Positions 19,411 through 27,538 of a stretch of DNA of 64,000 nucleotides are shown piece after piece. The number at the start of each line of letters is the position of its first letter. Position 1 is the first letter of the stretch. A model generated the notes under the pieces. The model did no database searches, was not told where the DNA came from, and saw nothing but the letters and a program-made list of their open reading frames with translations. Made by a program: the position numbers and the translations under genes. Source of the DNA: DASQZK01 sp963764345 (GTDB lineage: Bacteria > Bacteroidota > Bacteroidia > Bacteroidales > GCA-2748055); NCBI GenBank assembly GCA_963764345.1, contig CAVXSF010000013.1, positions 264,595 through 328,594 on the forward strand. Direction: 5' to 3'.

Positions 19411-19420
19411 ACGCTTCAAC

Positions 19421-20269
19421 CTATGCATTCCCATACATAAACTGCCCCATCTTGGCAAAGGTTGCCTTAGGATTGACCACCATGATCGGTATCCTGGAGA
19501 CATTGGCCATGATGTACTGCTCCGGGGCACCGAAGAGGTAATCGAGGAAGGTAATATGTTTGGTGGTGGTAATCAGGATCATATCCGCGTTGATTTCCTT
19601 GGAAAAGTCCATCAGTTCCTTGGTAAAGCTGCCCGACTTCCGGGCTGTATGGATCTCATAATCCAGGTTGTTCTGAATCAGGAACCGGATGGCAAAATTC
19701 AGGTTGGTATTTACTTTTTTAGCCAGTGACTTATCCGTCACCGGAGATTTGAAAAGATGGACCTTCGAGTTAAAATATTTTCCCAGGAAAATGGCCCACT
19801 GCAGTTTTTCCTTGTTCTCCGACTTGAAGTCGATCGGGAAAACGATATCCGTAAACCGTTCCATGTTGGCAGGCTTATCCTGCACCACGATGAACGGCAC
19901 AGGTGCTCCCACGATCACCCTGAGGGCATAGCTTCCAAAATATTTCTGCTTGCCCTTGATGCCATGGGTTCCCATGACCACCATGGTGATGTCATCTCTA
20001 TCGGAGGTATATTTTGATATTTCATTGAAGATGGTCCCTTCCAGAACGACTGTCTCTATCTCAATCCTATATTCATCTTTGAGCCGGAGGGCTTCTTTCC
20101 TGAGCATTTCCTCGGCCTCCCCGGTCTTGATGGTGCCTTCAGGCTTCACAACATGAAGGAGACGCAAATTATTATCAATGGTTTTTGCAAATTTTAACGC
20201 ATGAAGAAATGCATTTCCCGATATCGGCGTGAAATCCCAGGTAACTAGGATGGTCTTTTTTTCCTTCAT
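19421..20269 (-). CDS. Universal stress protein with two tandem UspA domains
   Basis: A 282-residue cytoplasmic protein made of two Usp domains. The first (about 1-145) has KKTILVTWDFTPISGNAFLHAL and the G-T-H-G-I-K-G loop (VVMGTHGIKGKQKYFGSYALRVI). The second (about 150-282) has DIVFPIDFKSENKEKLQWAI and ends with MILITTTKHITFLDYLFGAPEQYIMANV. The nucleotide-binding G-x2-G-x9-G signature is only partly kept, and the second domain appears to lack it. It heads an operon with the AGE epimerase and DUF4434 genes (gaps of 10 and 3 bases). The link between a stress protein and sugar genes is unexplained. Confidence 0.9.
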   Translation of the reverse strand: MKEKKTILVTWDFTPISGNAFLHALKFAKTIDNNLRLLHVVKPEGTIKTGEAEEMLRKEALRLKDEYRIEIETVVLEGTIFNEISKYTSDRDDITMVVMGTHGIKGKQKYFGSYALRVIVGAPVPFIVVQDKPANMERFTDIVFPIDFKSENKEKLQWAIFLGKYFNSKVHLFKSPVTDKSLAKKVNTNLNFAIRFLIQNNLDYEIHTARKSGSFTKELMDFSKEINADMILITTTKHITFLDYLFGAPEQYIMANVSRIPIMVVNPKATFAKMGQFMYGNA

Positions 20270-20565
20270 TATGCAAAAGAGTTAATTAAAGATTCAAATT
20301 TAACTGATATTATTGATTATTAAAAGAACGAATTACGGCAGGGAATATTTCAACAGGTAAAGGTTGAGCCAGGGGAAAGATCTCTTCATACCTGAAAATC
20401 CTTGTCGTTTTCCTGAATCTCCGGGAGATTTTTTCGTATCCGGTAATATTCAGGGTGCAACCCTGCAGAAAAATTCCCCGGACTTCAATAATTTCATGCC
20501 TGGCCTGTTGATGTCTCAGGCTGAAGATCCCGGTGAGGTATGCCGGGCAACACCACTGTGCCGGG
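20270..20565. other. Gap of 296 bases without a supported gene
   Basis: Between usp and the GT87-like gene. A minus-strand frame continues through it (20310-20654), but it overlaps the end of the GT87 gene and starts in Cys-rich shadow sequence, so I do not call it. No clear promoter or terminator seen. Confidence 0.4.
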
Positions 20566-21789
20566 TCACTCTTTGCCGCCGTAGGGTAAGCCGAACAAGA
20601 TCCCGCCGGTGTAATACAGGAACAGCAGCAACGGCACCAACACAAACACATCATACAACCGGATAAAATTGTACACTGCTCTCCCGGTAGTATCGCTTCC
20701 TTCGACGGCCAGGAAAAATACGAAAAAGATCAGCAGGACATGGAAGACCTTCACCGGAATTTTCAGTTTCCGGAAATCTATGAGAAACAGGGGAAGGTAA
20801 TAAAACATGGAGGTCACGAAATGGGCCGTCCAGGTGATGCCTGAGAACAGATGGGTAAACAGGAACAGCGAGGCGATTCCCGCCAGGGAGATGAGGTCTC
20901 CCTGCTGCCTGATCTGCATTCCGAGTGCTGCAGCCAGCAAGCCCAGAAGGACCAGCAGCGCCAGCCCGCTAAGTCTGAAAACACCTGGATAATCCTGCGG
21001 GTACACATCCAGGTCCCTCGCTTCCGGCACAAAGGCCTTAAGCACGAAGGATCTCAGGGTGTGGTTCACCTTCGTGGTTATCACCCGGCCTTCCTTGAAA
21101 TCTTTCAGGAAGGTCTCATAATAGGTAAGATGGTCATTCAGACCTGTGGAAAATCCCCGTTGGGCCGAGGGGACCACAACGCAAAACAGTCCGGTAAAGA
21201 CAACGGCCAGGAGGACGCCCCGGGAGCGTTTGAGTGCCAGGACATACAAAACGAAAAACAGCGGGTAAACCTTTATAAAAGTGGCCAGGGTGAACAGAAC
21301 GGCCGCATGCATATGCCTGTGCCGGCTCATGTACCATACACCGGCCACCAGCATGGTGAAGATCACGAAATTCATCTGGAACATCGTCAGGTTGTTCCAG
21401 AAAAATTTAAGCGAGGCTACAGCCGCAAGGATCACCGGGATGCGGACTTTCCGGTAATCGTATCCCAGATTTTTCAGTATGCCGAAAATAAGCCATAACG
21501 CCAGTGGGAAAAGGATCAGTACATTCAGCAGGAAGAAAATGTTGGCCGAGATCTTCAGCGGAACTACAGTCATGACCTGGAACAGGAAGGCAGCAAACGG
21601 CGGGTAATAGAAATTGCGCAGGTTCTCTTCGCGTTCATAAAGGTGCTGCCCGTGAAAAAAATGCTGTCCGGCCAGGTAGTACACATTGTAATCGGAACGT
21701 TCCTTCAGCTTCGACGAACGATTAATGGAAACAGCCACCAGTGCTGCCGCCAGGAGAACAGCGGGAATGAGGAGATAAATTTTTTTCAT
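20566..21789 (-). CDS. GT87-family (DUF2029) polyprenol-linked glycosyltransferase, membrane protein
   Basis: A 407-residue protein with about ten hydrophobic segments. After a first helix comes SDYNVYYLAGQHFFHGQHLYE and FYYPPFAAFLF, the conserved first periplasmic loop of GT87 enzymes, which use polyprenyl-phosphate-mannose as donor; the Asp of SDYNVYY is the usual catalytic candidate. Later segments are FFWNNLTMFQMNFVIF, ATFIKVYPLFFVLYVLALKR and SGITWTAHFVTSMFYYLPLFL. The gene stands alone with about 300 bases free on either side. The GT2 at 61498 resembles a polyprenol-phosphate-mannose synthase and could supply its donor. The acceptor is unknown. Confidence 0.82.
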   Translation of the reverse strand: MKKIYLLIPAVLLAAALVAVSINRSSKLKERSDYNVYYLAGQHFFHGQHLYEREENLRNFYYPPFAAFLFQVMTVVPLKISANIFFLLNVLILFPLALWLIFGILKNLGYDYRKVRIPVILAAVASLKFFWNNLTMFQMNFVIFTMLVAGVWYMSRHRHMHAAVLFTLATFIKVYPLFFVLYVLALKRSRGVLLAVVFTGLFCVVVPSAQRGFSTGLNDHLTYYETFLKDFKEGRVITTKVNHTLRSFVLKAFVPEARDLDVYPQDYPGVFRLSGLALLVLLGLLAAALGMQIRQQGDLISLAGIASLFLFTHLFSGITWTAHFVTSMFYYLPLFLIDFRKLKIPVKVFHVLLIFFVFFLAVEGSDTTGRAVYNFIRLYDVFVLVPLLLFLYYTGGILFGLPYGGKE

Positions 21790-22093
21790 AAAGTTATCTG
21801 CATAAATCCAAAAAGTTATCTGAGTATTGAAATGTATGTATTGTGAATTGCATTCCGGTATGTCAGGATCCGTTTTCAGTCTCCGGAAGAGTTATGACCC
21901 TGGAAAAGTGGACCACTGATGCCGGTTCTCTTCCCCGGGATTCAGCAGCTCAGTACTTCATGCCAATCGCTGACCATTTGTCCAATCTGTGTTCTGCCCT
22001 TCCAAAAGTACCCGTTTCCGCATCTTTCGAAACCCTATTCAGACTTCAGCCGGATAGGCATTCGCTCACCCTCGCCCGCTACATCTTCTCTCC
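21790..22093. other. Gap of 304 bases, nothing recognised
   Basis: Lies between the 3' end of the upxY-like gene and the start of the GT87 gene. It contains short open frames on the plus strand without family features, and no TAnnTTTG box in the right place. Confidence 0.4.
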
Positions 22094-22633
22094 TTACCAC
22101 CATTTCCCTTCTTCATCCTTCCCTGCTTCTCCGGTGATCTGGAGGCTGCCCATGGGGATCCTTACAAATATGGAATGCCGGATAGCATCGATCTCGACCT
22201 TCACTCGCTGTTTTCCGAGTATTTCAACGAGACGGCCTTCCAGACCTTTCAGTTCGCCCCTGACCACCTTCACCTTTTTGCCAACTACAAAATCGTGCTC
22301 ATCCAGGAACAGTTCCTCCCCGGTCTCGCAGTATTTCCTGATCGCCTCTATCTGGATATCGCGTACCGGCACTTTTTTTCCTTCGAACACGATAAACCGA
22401 ACCACTCCGGGGGTTCTAAGCACCGGGAGGTGTTCCTTCTCCGTGATATGCACAAAAATATAGGATGAGAACAGCGGCTCTTCCACCACCTTCCTTCGGT
22501 CGCTCCACGCCTTCTCTCGCCGAATCAGCGGAAGATAATGCCCGATTCCATCCCTTGTCAGAAGTTTCGCAACCATCTTCTCATTGCGCGGTTTCGTATA
22601 TACTGCGTACCAGTTCATCATCATATTCAACAC
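22094..22633 (-). CDS. UpxY/NusG-like transcription antiterminator
   Basis: A 179-residue protein with a NusG N-terminal domain (NWYAVYTKPRNEKMVAKLL, FSSYIFVHI, RTPGVVRFIVFEGKKVPV) and a C-terminal KOW domain (FVVGKKVKVVRGELKGLEGRLVEI). These are specialised NusG paralogues that Bacteroidota usually place first in a capsule or exopolysaccharide operon. The start could be Met1 or any of the Met residues up to position 6. Here the only same-strand gene downstream is the lone GT87-like glycosyltransferase 300 bases away, so the usual polysaccharide cluster is missing. A TAnnTTTG box lies 36 bases upstream, and the tandem repeat array begins just beyond. Confidence 0.88.
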   Translation of the reverse strand: MLNMMMNWYAVYTKPRNEKMVAKLLTRDGIGHYLPLIRREKAWSDRRKVVEEPLFSSYIFVHITEKEHLPVLRTPGVVRFIVFEGKKVPVRDIQIEAIRKYCETGEELFLDEHDFVVGKKVKVVRGELKGLEGRLVEILGKQRVKVEIDAIRHSIFVRIPMGSLQITGEAGKDEEGKWW

Positions 22634-22669
22634 AAAGAAGCAACGCCCTGAAGCAAGGTTTTAAATGTA

Positions 22670-22677
22670 CAAAAATA
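22670..22677 (-). promoter_or_regulatory. -7 box of the upxY-like gene
   Basis: The minus strand reads TATTTTTG, an exact match to TAnnTTTG, 36 bases before the start. The -33 region would fall in or beside the first copy of the repeat array at 22694. Confidence 0.5.
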
Positions 22678-22693
22678 ATGAGTAAAGGTCCTC

Positions 22694-23101
22694 ATTGAAC
22701 ACCCCTAAATCCCATGGGAGGGGACTTGGGGAGTCGTGTAAACAGCGTCATTCCCCATTGAACACCCCTAAATCCCCTGGAAGGGGACTGGGGAGTCGTG
22801 TAAACAGCGTCATTCTCCATTGAACACCCCTAAATCCCCTGGAAGGGGACTGGGAGTCGTATAAACAGCGTCATTCTCCATTGAACACCCCTAAATCCCC
22901 TGGAAGGGGACTGGGGAGTCGTGTAAATAGCGTCATTCCCATTGAACACCCCTAAATCCCCTGGAAGGGGACTGGGGAGTCGTATAAACAGCGTCATTCT
23001 CCATTGAACACCCCTAAATCCCCTGGAAGGGGACTTGGGGAGTCGTGTAAACAGCGTCAATCTCCATTGAACACCCCTAAATCCCCTGGAAGGGGACTTG
23101 A
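22694..23101. repeat. Tandem array A: seven copies of a 61-63 bp palindromic repeat
   Basis: Copies begin at 22694, 22757, 22819, 22880, 22941, 23003 and 23066, each starting ATTGAACACCCCTAAATCCC. Each holds an inverted repeat (CCCCTGGAAGGGG with flanks) and a linker reading GGGGAGTCGTGTAAACAGCGT. Spacing varies by 1-2 bases, and copies differ by a few substitutions. The repeat has no spacer of unique sequence, so it is not CRISPR. The array lies between the upxY-like promoter and array B. Confidence 0.9.
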
Positions 23102-23212
23102 AGACTCACCCGAATACATATTTACGTAGTTCCTGTTTTTTTGCCTAAAACCTTGGTTTGATAGAATTCCACGGTCGGAGGGGTGATCAAAGCCTTTGTT
23201 CCGTTTCCACGC

Positions 23213-23440
23213 TCTTCAAGTCCCCTCTCAGGGGATTTAGGGGTGGTTAAAGGAACGTAGGGGTGGTCACTACGACCGTGCACCGTTCATACGCCTCTTC
23301 AAGTCCCCTCTCAGGGGATTTAGGGGTGGTTAAAGGAACGTAGGGGTGATCCAACCTTACCGTTCATCTCTTCAAGTCCCCTCCCAGGGGATTTAGGGGT
23401 GGTTAAAGGAACGCAGGGGTAGTTAAAGGATCGTAGGGGT
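23213..23440. repeat. Repeat array B: three copies related to array A in reverse orientation
   Basis: Copies begin near 23213, 23295 and 23369 with CTCTTCAAGTCCCCTCTCAG, then GGGGATTTAGGGGTGGTTAA and AGGAACGTAGGGGT. CAAGTCCCCT...AGGGGATTTAGGGG is the reverse complement type of CCCCTAAATCCCCT...AGGGGACTTG in array A, so the two arrays face each other across about 110 bases. It ends about 30 bases after the metK stop and may terminate metK transcription. Confidence 0.85.
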
Positions 23441-23472
23441 GGTCGAAGCGACTTAGGCAGTCATTACGGTTT

Positions 23473-24747
23473 TTACTGTATTTTCGCCTCTTTCACAAGT
23501 CCGAACTCACACTGTATCCTCTCCACATAATCCAGCTTCTCCCAGGTAAAGAGTTCGACCTTCAGTTCCACCTTGCCATAGTAGGGCGATTCGAAATTTT
23601 TGGTCACGAAGCCCGGCTTACGCCCCATATGTCCGTAAGCAGCTGTCTCGGTGTAGATGGGTTTTCTGAGTTTCAACCGTTGCTCGATAGCTGCGGGACG
23701 GAGATCGAAAATACGTTTGATCTTTTCGGCGATTTCGCCGTCGCTCATATCCACTTTTGATTTCCCGTAGGTCTCGACAAACACGCCCAGCGGTTCGGCT
23801 ATGCCTATCGCGTAAGAGAGCTGCACGAGTACTTCGTCACAAACACCAGCAGCAACCATGTTCTTGGCAATATGGCGGGCGGCATATGCAGCCGACCGGT
23901 CCACCTTCGACGGATCTTTTCCTGAGAAAGCCCCGCCGCCATGGGCACCCTTGCCGCCATAAGTGTCAACGATGATCTTGCGTCCGGTGAGACCGGTGTC
24001 GCCGTGCGGACCTCCAATCACGAACTTCCCGGTGGGGTTGACATGGAAAATGATCTTGTCGTCGAATAACTCCTGCACCCTCTCCGGCAGTTTGCTTTTC
24101 ACCCGCGGGATGAGAAGGTCGATCACGTCAGCCCTGATTTTAGCCAGCATGGAATCATCCTGGTCGAATTCATCGTGCTGTGTCGATACCACGATGGTGT
24201 GAATGCGACTGGGCGTATCGTCATCGTTGTATTCGATGGTGACCTGCGATTTGGAATCGGGACGCAGGTAGGTCATAATCTGGCCTTCACGACGTATTGC
24301 TGCCAGTTCTTTCAGCAGCAGGTGAGAGATCTCCAGTGATAGCGGCATGTAGTTATCCGTCTCCAGGCAGGCATAACCGAACATCATCCCCTGGTCGCCT
24401 GCACCCTGCTCCATAGGGTCTTCGCGGGCAACCCCCCGGTTGATGTCATCACTCTGTTCATGTATGGCGGTGAGAATTCCGCACGAATCACCGTCGAACA
24501 TGTATTCGTTGCGCGTGTATCCTATGCGGTTGATCACATCACGGGCAACTTTTTGTACATCAATGTAGGTGGTAGTCCTCACTTCACCAGCCAGGATGAC
24601 CTGGCCTGTGGTTACAAGGGTTTCACAGGCGACCTTCGAATCAGGATCGAAAGCCAGGAATGCATCAAGCAGAGCGTCTGATATCTGATCGGCTACTTTG
24701 TCCGGATGTCCTTCTGAAACAGACTCCGATGTAAATAAATATCCCAT
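23473..24747 (-). CDS. metK: S-adenosylmethionine synthetase (methionine adenosyltransferase)
   Basis: I place the start at 24747 (MGYLFTSESVSEGHPDKVADQISDA), giving 424 residues. The longer open frame upstream is leader sequence. MetK makes S-adenosylmethionine from methionine and ATP in the cytosol. Signature elements are GHPDKVADQISDALLD (ATP site), GAGDQGMMFGYAC and GGGAFSGKDPSKVDRSAAYAAR. Length is normal for Bacteroidota MetK, which carries a small insertion after the second motif. The gene has a long, structured 5' region and a TAnnTTTG box 342 bases upstream. Confidence 0.97.
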   Translation of the reverse strand: MGYLFTSESVSEGHPDKVADQISDALLDAFLAFDPDSKVACETLVTTGQVILAGEVRTTTYIDVQKVARDVINRIGYTRNEYMFDGDSCGILTAIHEQSDDINRGVAREDPMEQGAGDQGMMFGYACLETDNYMPLSLEISHLLLKELAAIRREGQIMTYLRPDSKSQVTIEYNDDDTPSRIHTIVVSTQHDEFDQDDSMLAKIRADVIDLLIPRVKSKLPERVQELFDDKIIFHVNPTGKFVIGGPHGDTGLTGRKIIVDTYGGKGAHGGGAFSGKDPSKVDRSAAYAARHIAKNMVAAGVCDEVLVQLSYAIGIAEPLGVFVETYGKSKVDMSDGEIAEKIKRIFDLRPAAIEQRLKLRKPIYTETAAYGHMGRKPGFVTKNFESPYYGKVELKVELFTWEKLDYVERIQCEFGLVKEAKIQ

Positions 24748-24839
24748 TATTATGAATTTTAAATGTGTGTATTCTTCCCAAACAGCAAAACCACAAAGGC
24801 AAAATTTCCGGGAGACGGGAAGCGGGAAAGGAGAAAAAA

Positions 24840-25040
24840 AGAAATGCAGTACAGCGAAATAAAACCTCTCTCCTCTGCCTCTGAACATGATCCGTAACAC
24901 CCACACCCGGGAGTCCTTTCGGAACAAAAATGCCTTCGGGCCTTTGAGCCCTGTGGTTACAAAACCTCTGAGCTAGCGTTTACTATTCAACTGGGGGAAA
25001 GAAAGACTGGTAACCTGAGATCACTGCTTTAGCATTTTTT
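24840..25040. other. Structured segment in the metK leader (possible leader RNA or small RNA)
   Basis: The region between metK and its upstream -7 box has several complementary stretches. GTAA (24894-24897) and CCACA (24901-24905) can pair with TGTGG and TTAC (24952-24960). GGGC-n6-GCCC forms a hairpin at about 24938-24951. On the plus strand TGCTTTAGCA is followed by T7 at 25034-25041, terminator-like. It does not match the SAM-I or SAM-II riboswitch consensus I know. Strand and function are undecided: a metK leader on the minus strand, or a small RNA on the plus strand. Confidence 0.35.
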
Positions 25041-25088
25041 TACGTGGTTGCAATCAGTCAAATCATTCCACCACCGATTTGAACGCGA

Positions 25089-25096
25089 CAAAGATA
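25089..25096 (-). promoter_or_regulatory. -7 box upstream of metK
   Basis: The minus strand reads TATCTTTG, an exact match to TAnnTTTG. Transcription from here would give metK a leader of about 335 bases. No well-spaced -33 element was found. Confidence 0.45.
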
Positions 25097-25205
25097 ACAA
25101 AAAAACAACTGGTCAGGTTTACCAAAAAACGGTTTTTTTAACGATTCGTATTGAACTTTTTTGGCAGGATATTTGTCACTTCATCCTTTGAACCACGAAG
25201 TTCAG

Positions 25206-25235
25206 TTTGTTAAAACACAAATTTTTATATATTTG
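25206..25235 (+). promoter_or_regulatory. Bacteroidota promoter of the TPR gene
   Basis: TTTG at 25206-25209 and TATATTTG at 25228-25235, separated by 18 bases, closely match the TTTG-n19-TAnnTTTG consensus. The start codon follows 31 bases later. This is the clearest two-part promoter in the window. Confidence 0.7.
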
Positions 25236-25266
25236 AGGCTGAATTTTACATGCAAACCCAAAAAAG

Positions 25267-26259
25267 ATGCTTATGAAACAGTTAAAGTTAACTCTGGTGA
25301 TGTTTCTGGTGCTGGTGACCGGATCCCTGTATGGTCAGACCAATAAGGAACTTGTTGACACCTTTAACAAAGGTGCTGATGAGATCAACAAAGGCGATTA
25401 TATGTCAGCCATCACCGATCTTAACCAGGTTCTGACCATGTCAGAAAAAGTCAGTGGAAAAGAAGCGGCTGACCTTGCCTCAAAGGCAAAACAGCAGATC
25501 CCGCTGCTGCATTACCAGGTAGCTATCTCTTATATCAAGCAAAGAGATTATGAAAACGCCGTTCCCTACCTGAAGCAGACAATTGAGCTTGCCAATAAAT
25601 ATAATAACAACGAGGAATACAAAACCAAATCCGAAAAGTACCTTCCCCAGCTTCTGTTTGCCGTGGGCACTCAGAAATATAAGGAGCAACAGCTCGATTC
25701 GGCCCTTGCCATGTTTGAGGCCGCCCTGAAGTACCAGCCGGATCTCGATAAGGCTTACCTCGGCGAAGGGATGATCTACTACGACAGGAAAAAAGAAGAC
25801 CAAATGGTAAAAGCTTTCACCAAAGCCATCAGCCTGGCTAAATTGCAGGATGATCCCAAAACCGCACAAATGGCCACGGAAACCTTGACCCTTTATTACA
25901 ACAATTTGGGCGATAGCGAAATGCAGGCCGTGGATCCTGAAAATGAGGATTTCACCTATGCCATCCAGGCCTACGATAAAGCCCTTCAGTACGATTCAAC
26001 CAATACCGATGCCAACTATAAAATGGCTATCATCGCCAACCGCCAGGTGCATTACAACAAAGCCGCCGAATACGCCGAAAAGGCGCTGGCAAAAGCCGAA
26101 GGTGAAGATAAGCTTGCCGCCATCAACTATGAACTTGGCAACGCCTATATGGGTCTGGCCGAATATGACAAAGCCTGCGCCGCATACTCCAAGGCCATGT
26201 CCGGCGCTTTCACCGAGAAAGCTGCTGCCAAAAAGGACAAGGTACCCGGATGCCAGTAA
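25267..26259 (+). CDS. Exported tetratricopeptide-repeat protein
   Basis: A 330-residue protein. Translation may start at 25267 or at the second Met (25273, MKQLKLTLVMFLVLVTGSLYGQ), which gives a clean signal peptide. The mature protein is helical with several TPR units: GADEINKGDYMSAITDLNQVL, YIKQRDYENAVPYLKQTIELA, FEAALKYQPDLDKAYLGEGMIYYDRK, and NYELGNAYMGLAEYDKACAAYSKAM near the end. It is likely a periplasmic scaffold, but partner and role are unknown. It has its own promoter and is followed by a strong terminator, so it is a single-gene unit. Confidence 0.88.
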   Translation: MLMKQLKLTLVMFLVLVTGSLYGQTNKELVDTFNKGADEINKGDYMSAITDLNQVLTMSEKVSGKEAADLASKAKQQIPLLHYQVAISYIKQRDYENAVPYLKQTIELANKYNNNEEYKTKSEKYLPQLLFAVGTQKYKEQQLDSALAMFEAALKYQPDLDKAYLGEGMIYYDRKKEDQMVKAFTKAISLAKLQDDPKTAQMATETLTLYYNNLGDSEMQAVDPENEDFTYAIQAYDKALQYDSTNTDANYKMAIIANRQVHYNKAAEYAEKALAKAEGEDKLAAINYELGNAYMGLAEYDKACAAYSKAMSGAFTEKAAAKKDKVPGCQ

Positions 26260-26277
26260 AGATTTAATCCGATATTT

Positions 26278-26306
26278 AAAAAAGGTGTCTTCGGACACCT
26301 TTTTTT
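26278..26306 (+). terminator. Rho-independent terminator after the TPR gene
   Basis: AAAGGTGTC pairs with GACACCTTT around a TTCG tetraloop, followed by a run of T. The A-run upstream makes it able to work in both directions. It isolates the TPR gene from gldA. Confidence 0.9.
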
Positions 26307-26376
26307 ATGGAAAATTGTGCCGGAAGTCTTCTTCCACCCTCACACATTCACAGGCATACTCATACCAATTTTTTTT

Positions 26377-26384
26377 TAACTTTG
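26377..26384 (+). promoter_or_regulatory. -7 box directly in front of gldA
   Basis: TAACTTTG matches TAnnTTTG exactly and ends only 4 bases before the gldA ATG. A transcript from this box would be leaderless or nearly so. Confidence 0.5.
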
Positions 26385-26388
26385 CATC

Positions 26389-27313
26389 ATGTCCATCAAC
26401 GTTTCCCATATCACCAAGACCTTTGGCATTCAAAAAGCCCTTGACGATGTGAGTTTTGAAGCCCGCAGCGGCAACATCACCGGCTTTATCGGTCCCAACG
26501 GCGCCGGCAAGTCCACCATGATGAAGATCATCACCGGCTATATCCCGCCGACAACCGGTGACGTGCAGGTCGACGGGCTGAATGTGCTGGAGAGACCCAT
26601 GGAGATCAGGCAGAGAACGGGTTACCTTCCTGAACAAAACCCACTCTACCCTGAGATGTACGTAAGGGAATACCTTGAATACGTTGCCGGCCATTACCAT
26701 ATGGGAAGCTCTGCTGCAGACCGCATCGAAGAGGTGATCCGGGAGACAGGCCTCACGGTGGAATGTCATAAAAAGATAGGAGCCCTCTCCAAAGGCTACC
26801 GTCAGCGTGTGGGACTGGCCCAGGCATTGATCCACGATCCTTCCGTTCTGATCCTCGATGAACCCACCTCGGGTCTCGACCCCAACCAGATCGTGGAGAT
26901 TCGTGAGCTGATCCAGCGGCTTGGAAAGGAAAAGACCGTCCTGCTGTCCACCCATATCATGCAGGAAGTGGAAGCCATCTGCAACCGGGTCATCATCATC
27001 AACCACGGCATCATCGTGGCCGACGGCCGTCCCGGGGAGATTAGCTCCGGAATCCCGCAGCAAACCGGCACAATCCTGGTGGAATTCGACAAAGCCCCCG
27101 GCATGCCCGGCCTCGAAGCCCTCGACGGAGTGATCCGCATCAGGTCTGTCGGCGGACATAAATTCCTCGTCGAAACCGCCCCCGGAAAAGATCTCCGTCC
27201 CGTCACTCTTCCGCTTCGCCGTCGACAACGGTCTCACCGTCCTCTCCATGCAGCAAAAGGAAAAAAGCCTCGAAGAAGTATTCCGTGAACTTACAGGGAA
27301 GAGCGGAGAGTAG
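26389..27313 (+). CDS. gldA: GldA-type ABC transporter ATP-binding protein, frameshifted at the C terminus
   Basis: An ABC ATPase with Walker A GPNGAGKST (about 39-47), signature LSKGYRQRVGLAQAL, Walker B VLILDEPTSGLDP and the switch His in LLSTHIMQE. It resembles GldA, the ATPase of the Gld ABC system tied to gliding and adhesin export in Bacteroidota. The first frame ends at 27288 in a non-homologous tail (TLPLRRRQRSHRPLH). Dropping one C from CCC at 27199-27201 restores FRFAVDNGLTVLSMQQKEKS then LEEVFRELTGKSGE, the expected GldA ending at 27313, for 307 residues. No gldF or gldG gene follows; a sodium symporter is next after 225 bases. gldA itself could also be another ABC-2 ATPase. Confidence 0.82.
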
Positions 27314-27538
27314 GGAATAAAGAACGAGAAACATCACAGTACGTTAACCGGAGGTGTTAAATTTTATTTACCACAGTTTTGCCCGCGGTTGGCCATGCGT
27401 ATCATCTTCATTCCGGCTTACTCCAATACTTCCAAAGAGAGCTGAGGAGCTATGAGTCCTTCGTTCCGGCGTCCGCCGACCATTTGCAATTTTCTCAAAC
27501 ATTCCCTACATTAGCTATGAACTAACTCCCTCAGATTC

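Noticed and set aside
22694..23440. CRISPR array
   Set aside because: Copies are joined directly or by conserved linker with no unique spacers, and no cas genes are present.
24840..25040. SAM riboswitch of class I or II, or 6S RNA
   Set aside because: The conserved cores of SAM-I and SAM-II are absent, and 6S could not be confirmed by eye, so it is left as an undefined structured leader.
26305..27249. A 314-codon frame antisense to gldA
   Set aside because: It is a shadow of the gldA coding strand, with no recognisable domain.
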